From: DATBGZ01 sp036557785
Lineage (GTDB): Bacteria; Actinomycetota; Actinomycetes; Mycobacteriales; Micromonosporaceae
NCBI GenBank assembly: GCA_036557785.1
Contig: DATBGZ010000014.1
Location: 85,912 to 149,911 of the forward strand
Direction: 5' to 3'
Length of the DNA stretch: 64,000 bases
Shown here: piece by piece, positions 58,322-64,000 of the stretch
How positions within the stretch are numbered: position 1 is the first letter of the stretch
Layout of the letters: each line of letters opens with the position of its first letter
Notes under the pieces: model-generated
Seen by the model: the letters and a program-made list of their open reading frames with translations, nothing else
Told to the model about the DNA's origin: nothing
Database searches by the model: none
Position numbers and translations under genes: made by a program

Positions 58322-59037
58322 GCACGGCCCTCCGCAGCCCCGGGCACGACCCGACCCGGTGCCTTCTTCGCTACCGCCTTCTTCGCTACCGCCTTCTTCG
58401 CCATGGCCTTCGTCGCGGTGGCCTTCTTCGCTACCGGCGTGGACGTGACCGCCTCATCCGCGGGGGCGGGTCGCGGGGGCGCGACCTTCTTCGGCACGGC
58501 CTTCGTGGGCACGGTCTTCGTGGGCACGGCCTTCTTGGCAGCAGTCTTCCTCGGCATGGCCGACCCGTTGGCGGCACTCGCCGCGCTGGTCTGCGCGGGT
58601 GTCGTCGCCGTCGCGGCGTGCCAGGGGTCCTCGTCCACTGTGGAGCCCGAGGGGCGGTGGACCGTGGCGGTCGCCTTGGCCGCGGCCTTGGCGGCGTCTG
58701 CGGCCCTGCGCCGCAGCGACTCCCAGAACTCGTCGCCCTCCCGGGTCGGCGACTCCTGGGCGGGTTCGTGACCGCTGCGCTGGGACAGCGCGCGCAGGAT
58801 CGCGCTGACGCTGGCAGCGAGATCGCCGACGCCAGAGGCGAGTCGGTCGGCGACCTCTGGCCCCGGCTCACGCAGCGCTGCGATGGCACGGCACACCGGA
58901 CAGACACAGCATTCGGCACTACCCGTGGCGAGCCCGGGCCGGCCTGACGCCGAGAGGCCGCGGGCCGCGTACGAGACCGCCGCGATCGCCGCCGCGACGA
59001 GCCGCTCCGCCTCGTCCCGCATCCGGTCACCGGTCAT
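58318..59037 (-). CDS. Hypothetical protein with CxCPxC motif and histone H1-like tail
   Basis: 239 residues, ATG at 59035-59037 after a G-rich site. The N-terminal ~95 residues are conserved-looking (DRMRDEAERLVAAAIAAVSY, then ECCVCPVCRAIAALREPGPE), with a Cys cluster that could bind metal. The C-terminal ~60 residues are Lys/Ala/Pro repeats (PTKTVPTKAVPKKV, AKKAVAKKAVAKKAPG) encoded by short tandem repeats. Such tails bind DNA or RNA in histone-like proteins. It is coupled to the ROK kinase gene. Function unknown. Confidence 0.72.
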   Translation of the reverse strand: MTGDRMRDEAERLVAAAIAAVSYAARGLSASGRPGLATGSAECCVCPVCRAIAALREPGPEVADRLASGVGDLAASVSAILRALSQRSGHEPAQESPTREGDEFWESLRRRAADAAKAAAKATATVHRPSGSTVDEDPWHAATATTPAQTSAASAANGSAMPRKTAAKKAVPTKTVPTKAVPKKVAPPRPAPADEAVTSTPVAKKATATKAMAKKAVAKKAVAKKAPGRVVPGAAEGRA

Positions 59038-59055
59038 GACCAAGCCCCGCCCCCT

Positions 59056-59511
59056 CTACCGTGTCGCACCAAGGGATTCGACCCGCCGCTTCAGCTCGTT
59101 CAGCGCGGTCTCCATGATCACCCGCTCCGCCTTGCGCTTGAACATGCCCAACATGCCCATGGCGAGCTCGATCGAGAGGGTATAGGTGACCGTCGACGTC
59201 CCGTCGGCGTTGTCGACGATGTCGTACGAACCGATCTGGCTCCGCTGCATCTTCGACGGCGCCACCAGGTGCCACTCGATGCGGGAGAGATCCTCAGCGT
59301 ACTCGTACTGCAGGATGTACTCGTCCGCGACCACCCCGGCGTCGATCTCGAACTCCACCTGACTGGCGTAGCCGTCCTCGTACTCCTCCACCACATCGAC
59401 CCGCTTCGCGGCGTCGACCCACTCGGGGTAGTGCGCGAAGTCGCAGATCACCGCCGTCACGGCGTCGGGCGGTGCCGCGATCACGATCGACTGCGTCGAC
59501 GTCTCGGCCAT
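59056..59511 (-). CDS. SRPBCC (START/polyketide cyclase-like) protein
   Basis: 151 residues, ATG at 59509-59511. The SRPBCC fold begins QSIVIAAPPDAVTAVICDFA, HYPEWVDAAKRVDVVEEYED, and ends with a long helix (MFKRKAERVIMETALNELKR). These small proteins hold a hydrophobic ligand, often a lipid. The gene may be in the same transcript as the lysine-rich protein and the ROK kinase, since all run on the minus strand with gaps below 20 bases. It is divergent from the acyl-CoA ligase gene 140 bases away. Confidence 0.88.
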   Translation of the reverse strand: MAETSTQSIVIAAPPDAVTAVICDFAHYPEWVDAAKRVDVVEEYEDGYASQVEFEIDAGVVADEYILQYEYAEDLSRIEWHLVAPSKMQRSQIGSYDIVDNADGTSTVTYTLSIELAMGMLGMFKRKAERVIMETALNELKRRVESLGATR

Positions 59512-59651
59512 AGGCCGAAGGCTACCGCCACGGTGTCGGCCTTCGGCCCGGTGGGCGCCCAGGATCGCCACGATCGGTCACCGCCGTGGTGATGAGACGG
59601 GCTCGGCCGGCGGGGTAGGTTCTAGGCAGCGACCCGACGGGAGGAGGTCAG

Positions 59652-61502
59652 GTGCGCGAGTTGAGCATCGCCCCGGTCGCGGTCATCCCGGACTCGGCCA
59701 ACCTGACCGATCCGGTCTGGGACAACGCCGAGCGGTACCGCGATGATCCGCAGTTCGCGCGCCAGGTGGGCGGCGCGTGGCAGGACATCACGTTCGGGCA
59801 GTTCCGGGACGAGGTTGTCGCGGTCGCGCGCGGACTGATCGCTGCCGGCGTCCAGCCGGGCGAGCGGGTCGCGCTCATGAGCCGCACGCGGTACGAGTGG
59901 ACGCTCATCGACTACGCCATCTGGGCGGCGGGCGCCGTCACCGTACCGGTCTACGAGACATCGAGCCCGGAACAGGTGCAGTGGATCCTCAGTGACTGTG
60001 GCGCGGTCGCCTGCGTGGTCGAGACCGACGCGCACCTGTCCCACGTCCTGGCGGTCCGCGAGTCGACCCCACAACTGCGCGACGTCTGGCAGATCGAACC
60101 CGCCAACTCGGCGCCCGATCGGGACGCTCGGGCCGCGAACGCCCCGTCCGCGAACGCTGTGGGCGCGATCGCGGAGTTGACCGAGGTCGGCCACAGCGTG
60201 CCGGTCGAGATGGTCGACGAGCGCCGTCGAGGGATCTGTGCCGACGACCTCGCCACGATGATCTACACCAGCGGTACCACGGGCCGCCCCAAGGGCTGCA
60301 TGCTCACCCACCGCAATATCCTCACGGACATCAACAACGCCCTGCCGGGGCTCGGCGAGATCCTCTATCCCGGGGCGAGGACCGTGCTCTTCCTGCCCCT
60401 GGCGCACAGCTTCGCCCGGCTGATCCAGGCCGGCGTGGTCGCCGCCCGCGTGCACACCGCGCACCTGCCCGACACCAAGGACCTCGTGCCGGTGCTCGGC
60501 TCGTATCGCCCGACGTTCGTGCTCGCCGTCCCCCGGGTCTTCGAGAAGGTCTTCAACGGCGCCAGGCAAAAGGCACAGTCCGAGGGCAAAGGTAAGATCT
60601 TCGATGCCGCAGCCGACGCGGCGATCGGGTACAGCGAGGCCCTGGACGGGGCCACGGGCCCCGGACTCGGGCTTCGCGTGCGCCATGCCGTGTTCGACCG
60701 GCTCGTCTACCGCAAGCTGCGCGCGGCACTGGGCGGACGCTGCACGCGGGCGATCTCCGGCGGTGCGCCGCTAGGCCCGCGGCTGGCCCACTTCTTCCGG
60801 GGCATCGGCGTCACCGTCTACGAGGGGTACGGCCTGACCGAGACCTCACCCGCGGCGGCGGTCAACCTCAGGGGCGCCTTCCGGATCGGCACGGTCGGCC
60901 GGCCGCTGCCCGGCGTGAGCATCCGCGTCGCCGACGACGGTGAGGTCCACGTCAGGGGCGACATCGTCTTTCGCGGCTACTGGCGCAACGACACCGCGAC
61001 CGCGGAGGTCATCAGCGCCGACGGCTGGTTCGCCACCGGCGACCTGGGCGAGCTCGACGCGGACGGGTACCTGACGATCACCGGACGCAAGAAGGAGCTG
61101 ATCGTCACCGCCGCCGGCAAGAACGTGGCGCCGGCCGTGCTGGAGGACCGGGTCCGCGGCCATGCGCTGGTCAGCCAGTGCATGGTGGTCGGCGACCGCC
61201 AGCCGTTCGTCGCGGCGTTGGTCACGCTCGACGAGGAGGCGCTGCACGCATGGGCGGCCACGCACCACAAGGCCGGGACATCGGTCGCCGCGCTGCGCGA
61301 GGACGCGGACCTGCGGGCGGAGATCCAGGGCGCCATCGACGAGGCGAACCGGGCGGTCTCGAAGGCCGAGTCGATCCGGACGTTCCGTATCCTGCCCGGT
61401 GACTTCACCGAGGCCAACGGCATGCTGACGCCTTCGATGAAGGTCAAGCGCACCGTGGTCGCCAAGGAGTACGCCGACGAGATCGCAGCGATCTACCACT
61501 GA
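59652..61502 (+). CDS. Long-chain fatty acid--CoA ligase (AMP-forming)
   Basis: 616 residues, GTG after GGGAGGAGGTC. The ANL adenylation motifs are ATMIYTSGTTGRPKGCMLTH, IGVTVYEGYGLTETSPAAAV, GWFATGDLGELDADGYLTIT, GRKKELIVTAAGKNVAP and the C-terminal MKVKRTVVAKEYADEI. It activates long-chain fatty acids as acyl-AMP and then acyl-CoA, as for FadD15-type enzymes. A possible -10 TAGGTT lies near 59617. The divergent SRPBCC protein could bind its lipid product, but this is only inference. Confidence 0.95.
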   Translation: MRELSIAPVAVIPDSANLTDPVWDNAERYRDDPQFARQVGGAWQDITFGQFRDEVVAVARGLIAAGVQPGERVALMSRTRYEWTLIDYAIWAAGAVTVPVYETSSPEQVQWILSDCGAVACVVETDAHLSHVLAVRESTPQLRDVWQIEPANSAPDRDARAANAPSANAVGAIAELTEVGHSVPVEMVDERRRGICADDLATMIYTSGTTGRPKGCMLTHRNILTDINNALPGLGEILYPGARTVLFLPLAHSFARLIQAGVVAARVHTAHLPDTKDLVPVLGSYRPTFVLAVPRVFEKVFNGARQKAQSEGKGKIFDAAADAAIGYSEALDGATGPGLGLRVRHAVFDRLVYRKLRAALGGRCTRAISGGAPLGPRLAHFFRGIGVTVYEGYGLTETSPAAAVNLRGAFRIGTVGRPLPGVSIRVADDGEVHVRGDIVFRGYWRNDTATAEVISADGWFATGDLGELDADGYLTITGRKKELIVTAAGKNVAPAVLEDRVRGHALVSQCMVVGDRQPFVAALVTLDEEALHAWAATHHKAGTSVAALREDADLRAEIQGAIDEANRAVSKAESIRTFRILPGDFTEANGMLTPSMKVKRTVVAKEYADEIAAIYH

Positions 61503-61539
61503 ACCCTCGGGTGCCGTCGAGCCGGGCGGCCCCGACGCG

Positions 61540-63378
61540 ATGGGTGCGTCCGATCCCACGGGCGGACCCGCGACGAGTCGCGTGCCCATCCCGCGTCCGG
61601 CAGGATCCGACGCCGCACTGATCAGTGGCCGGCTCGACGGGGGCGTGCTGGTGCCCGTGGACGAGCTCGCCGTGGGCGCCGGCGACCTGGACGACCGCCT
61701 CGCCGACCGCGCCCCGATCGCGCCGGACGCGGTGGAACGCATCCGCTGGGTGCTGCGCCTGGTGATGCTCGTCCTGGTCGGCATGCTCGTCGTCGTCACC
61801 ACCCCCGACACGTCCGCCACGGTCTGGGTGTGCCTGCTCGCAGTGGCCGCGCTACCCGCCTGGACGCAGCCCTACCACGCCCCGCTCGCCCTGCTCGGTC
61901 GGGTGGCGGAGGTGGTGGTGACGGCCATGGGCGCGAGCACTCTCGCCGCGACCAACACCGGCGCGACCGCGAGCGCCCTGCTGCCCTACCTCGCGGTACC
62001 CGTGGTGGTGCCGGCGCTGTCGGGCCGGACTCGCGAGCCGCTGGCCCTGCTCGGTCTCGCGGTGGCGTGCCTGGCGGGTGCGGGCATCCTCGACGGGCAG
62101 TTCCACGAGCCGGGGTACGGGCTGGTCGCGGTGGAGTGGGTCGTGATCGCTGGCTTGGCCGCCGGGTTCATCAGCACATTGCAACGACGGGCGTCGGGCT
62201 CGACCCGGGCGCCAGGCCCCACGTACGCCGAAGCGACCCGGCTGCTCACCCAGTTGCGTGCCGTGGCACGCCGGCTGCCCGGAGCCACGCTGGACCCGGG
62301 CGGGATCGGCGAGCACCTCATCGAGGAGGCGCGCGCGGTCGTCGCGGCCGATCGGGCCGCGGTGCTCTCGGGCAGTGGCGGGGGGCGGCTGGTCGTGCTC
62401 GCGCAGTCGGCCGCCGACCGCGTCGACTGGGAGACCTCCCTGGACGCGGACTCCGGCATCGCCGAGGCATGGGCGAGCCAGCAGCCGCAGATCTCGTCGA
62501 GATCCCAATCCCGCACGGGCGCGGCGTGCCGGGAGGTGACCAGCCTCGTCCTGCCGCTGGTGGCGGGGGTGCGCACGGTCGGGGTGCTCGCCCTCGAGGC
62601 CGATCGCCTCGCGGCATTCCCGCCCTCGGTGGTCGACCGGCTGGCCGCCCTCGCGGAACCGGCGGCGCTGCGCCTGGAGGCGGCGCTGCTCTTCGACGAC
62701 GTGCGCTCGATCGCGACCAACGAGGAGCGGCAGCGTCTTGCCCGCGAGATCCATGACGGCATCGCGCAGGAGCTCGTGATCATCGGGTACGGCATCGACA
62801 ACGCGATCGGCGAGCTACCCGAGGGGGCCGACCAGAGCGCGGAGGAGTTGCGCGAGCTCCGCGAAGAGGTGACCCGGGTCATCGAGGAACTGCGGCTGAG
62901 CCTGTTCGAGCTGCGTAGCGAGGTGGACCGGCAGGGCGGGCTCACCGCGGCGGTCGCCGACTATGCCCGTACGGTCAGCGCGGCCGGCGGCCTGCGGGTG
63001 CACCTGTCGCTGGAGGAGACGCCGGCCCGGTTGCCCGCCTCGATCGAGGCGGAGCTCATGCGCATCGCCCAGGAGGCGATCAACAACGCGCGGCGGCACT
63101 CCCACGCCGAGAACCTCTGGGTCACGGTCGAGATCGATCCGCCCTACGCGCGCATCGAGATCTCCGACGATGGCACTGGCATCGGCCCGCATCGCAAGGA
63201 CGGCCGGCTCGGTCTTGCGATCATGGCAGAGAGAGCGCAACGTATCCGGGGCCAACTGCACATCAGTCCACGCAACGAGGGCGGTACTGCGGTCGCCGTG
63301 GTCCTCGGTACCTCCGCGAGCCGCTCCCCGCGAGCCGAGCAGGCGGGCCCCTCGACTCGACGTCAGCCCACGGGGTAA
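61540..63378 (+). CDS. Sensor histidine kinase (GAF + HisKA_3)
   Basis: 612 residues. An N-terminal variable region, about five membrane helices (residues ~65-215), a GAF domain (~265-390), and a NarL/DegS-type kinase core. The phosphoacceptor His405 is in LAREIHDGIAQELVIIGYG, and the HATPase has EAINNARRHSHAENLWVTV and EISDDGTGIG with RLGLAIMAERAQRI. It senses an unknown signal and passes phosphate to the response regulator 125 bases downstream. It follows the acyl-CoA ligase by 37 bases, possibly in one operon. Confidence 0.93.
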   Translation: MGASDPTGGPATSRVPIPRPAGSDAALISGRLDGGVLVPVDELAVGAGDLDDRLADRAPIAPDAVERIRWVLRLVMLVLVGMLVVVTTPDTSATVWVCLLAVAALPAWTQPYHAPLALLGRVAEVVVTAMGASTLAATNTGATASALLPYLAVPVVVPALSGRTREPLALLGLAVACLAGAGILDGQFHEPGYGLVAVEWVVIAGLAAGFISTLQRRASGSTRAPGPTYAEATRLLTQLRAVARRLPGATLDPGGIGEHLIEEARAVVAADRAAVLSGSGGGRLVVLAQSAADRVDWETSLDADSGIAEAWASQQPQISSRSQSRTGAACREVTSLVLPLVAGVRTVGVLALEADRLAAFPPSVVDRLAALAEPAALRLEAALLFDDVRSIATNEERQRLAREIHDGIAQELVIIGYGIDNAIGELPEGADQSAEELRELREEVTRVIEELRLSLFELRSEVDRQGGLTAAVADYARTVSAAGGLRVHLSLEETPARLPASIEAELMRIAQEAINNARRHSHAENLWVTVEIDPPYARIEISDDGTGIGPHRKDGRLGLAIMAERAQRIRGQLHISPRNEGGTAVAVVLGTSASRSPRAEQAGPSTRRQPTG

Positions 63379-63503
63379 CTTGTGGTCACCTTTCCCCTCG
63401 CACCACCCGATAGCACGCACCACCGCACCAACGCAGGTAAACGGGTCCGACCGCCGCGCGGAACCGCCGGTAAGCAACCCGTACCTCAGGGAGACCGACG
63501 AGC

Positions 63504-64000
63504 ATGACCGCTCCGACCACCACCCCCGGCACCCGTACGAAGGTGCTCCTCGTCGATGACCACGACCTGATCCGTAAGGGCCTGCGCCACGCCTTCGAGC
63601 GCGACCGCAGCTTCGAGGTCGTGGGGGAGGCCGGCTCGGCCGCCGACGCCATCCGCCAGGCCGGGGCCCTGCAGCCCGACGTGGTGATCATGGATCTGCG
63701 GCTGGCCGAGAACAGCAGTGGTCTGGAAGCGACGCGCACGCTGCGCAAGTCCAGCGCCACCATGGGCATCGTGGTGCTGACCATGTACGCCGGCGACGAC
63801 CAGTTGTTCGGCGCCCTCGAAGCGGGCGCGAGCGCCTTCGTCCCGAAGACCGCGCCGGCCGACGAGGTTGTCGCGGCCGCCCGGCACGCGGCCTCCGCGC
63901 CGAGCGCGTTCACCGCCGCCGATCTCGCCGAGGCGATGAAGCGCCGGCTCGCGCCGAGCGGACCGCAGCTTTCCCCGCGCGAGGGCCAGGTGCTGCGCCT
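63504..64000 (+). CDS. LuxR/NarL-type response regulator (cut by window end)
   Basis: At least 165 residues, ATG at 63504. The receiver domain starts KVLLVDDHDLIRKGLRHAFE and has the phosphoryl Asp in VVIMDLRLAENSSGLEATR, the Thr/Met switch IVVLTMYAGDD and the Lys in ASAFVPKTAPADEV. The LuxR-type HTH begins at LSPREGQVLR, just at the window edge, so the DNA-recognition helix is not seen. It is the partner of the preceding histidine kinase. Confidence 0.95.
   Translation, partial: MTAPTTTPGTRTKVLLVDDHDLIRKGLRHAFERDRSFEVVGEAGSAADAIRQAGALQPDVVIMDLRLAENSSGLEATRTLRKSSATMGIVVLTMYAGDDQLFGALEAGASAFVPKTAPADEVVAAARHAASAPSAFTAADLAEAMKRRLAPSGPQLSPREGQVLR

Noticed and set aside
1..64000. CRISPR array, tRNA/rRNA genes, phage or insertion sequence
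   Set aside because: No regular spacer-repeat array, cloverleaf, rRNA motif, integrase or transposase was recognised; tRNA genes were sought only by eye.

Overview
The window is 64 kb of very GC-rich, densely coding DNA from an actinomycete. Gene content (a hopanoid operon, GPP34, DUF3040, SAV_6107/ImuA'/ImuB/DnaE2, a PASTA-type kinase-like protein, CrtYc/CrtYd, class II DAHP synthase, a group III phosphofructokinase) and dispersed repeats built on TTGATCTAGGG and GCGAGGAGCGCAGCGAG suggest a Micromonosporales-like organism. That placement is inference. No CRISPR array, phage, insertion sequence, tRNA or rRNA was recognised. The content is essentially chromosomal housekeeping, but several loci are unusual.

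Layout. 0-4.4 kb: the start of a divergent ung gene, a TVP38-type membrane protein, and leuS (minus strand) preceded by a leucine attenuator (leader peptide with three Leu codons, then a terminator) and a decayed PIN-domain gene. 4.4-10.9 kb: GPP34, a MoxR-DUF58-transglutaminase operon, a small membrane protein and DUF3040. 11-18.9 kb: DNA polymerase IV, a phosphodiesterase/methyltransferase pair, a polyprenyl-glycosylphosphotransferase, a membrane spermidine-synthase-like protein and an SGNH protein. 18.9-26.6 kb: a seven-gene hopanoid operon (hpnC-hpnD-hpnE-polyprenyl synthase-shc-hpnG-hpnH) with mostly 4-base gene overlaps, divergent from a PucR-type regulator. 28.1-35.8 kb: the translesion-synthesis 'mutasome' set, SAV_6107/HEPN-imuA'-imuB-dnaE2 plus an SDR gene. 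It lies downstream of a promoter that closely matches the PafBC (RecA-independent) DNA-damage motif and of a leaderless 101-codon ORF whose stop overlaps the HEPN start. 36-48.6 kb: YbaK/GNAT, a CDP-alcohol phosphatidyltransferase, a prenyl diphosphate synthase facing a split lycopene cyclase (CrtYc/CrtYd), a PASTA protein whose kinase domain has lost both the VAIK lysine and the HRD aspartate, endonuclease IV, threonine aldolase, DAHP synthase, DUF2203, proC, a phosphofructokinase with the PPi-type residue pair D104/K124, and a DEDD exoribonuclease. 48.8-53.2 kb: a Crp-type regulator followed by a class III cyclase/AAA protein that appears to start at a non-canonical ATC codon. 53.2-64 kb: an acyltransferase, a DUF308-type protein, a flavin monooxygenase with an alpha/beta hydrolase lacking its nucleophilic serine, a ROK kinase operon, an acyl-CoA ligase, and a histidine kinase/response regulator pair cut by the window end.

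Recurring theme. Many genes start 6-8 bases after a TANNNT -10 box (ung, TVP38, leuL, dinB, the spermidine-synthase-like gene, SGNH, the prenyl synthase, the PASTA gene and the ORF upstream of the mutasome). They are therefore probably leaderless. Operon-internal genes instead have purine-rich Shine-Dalgarno sites or start/stop overlaps.
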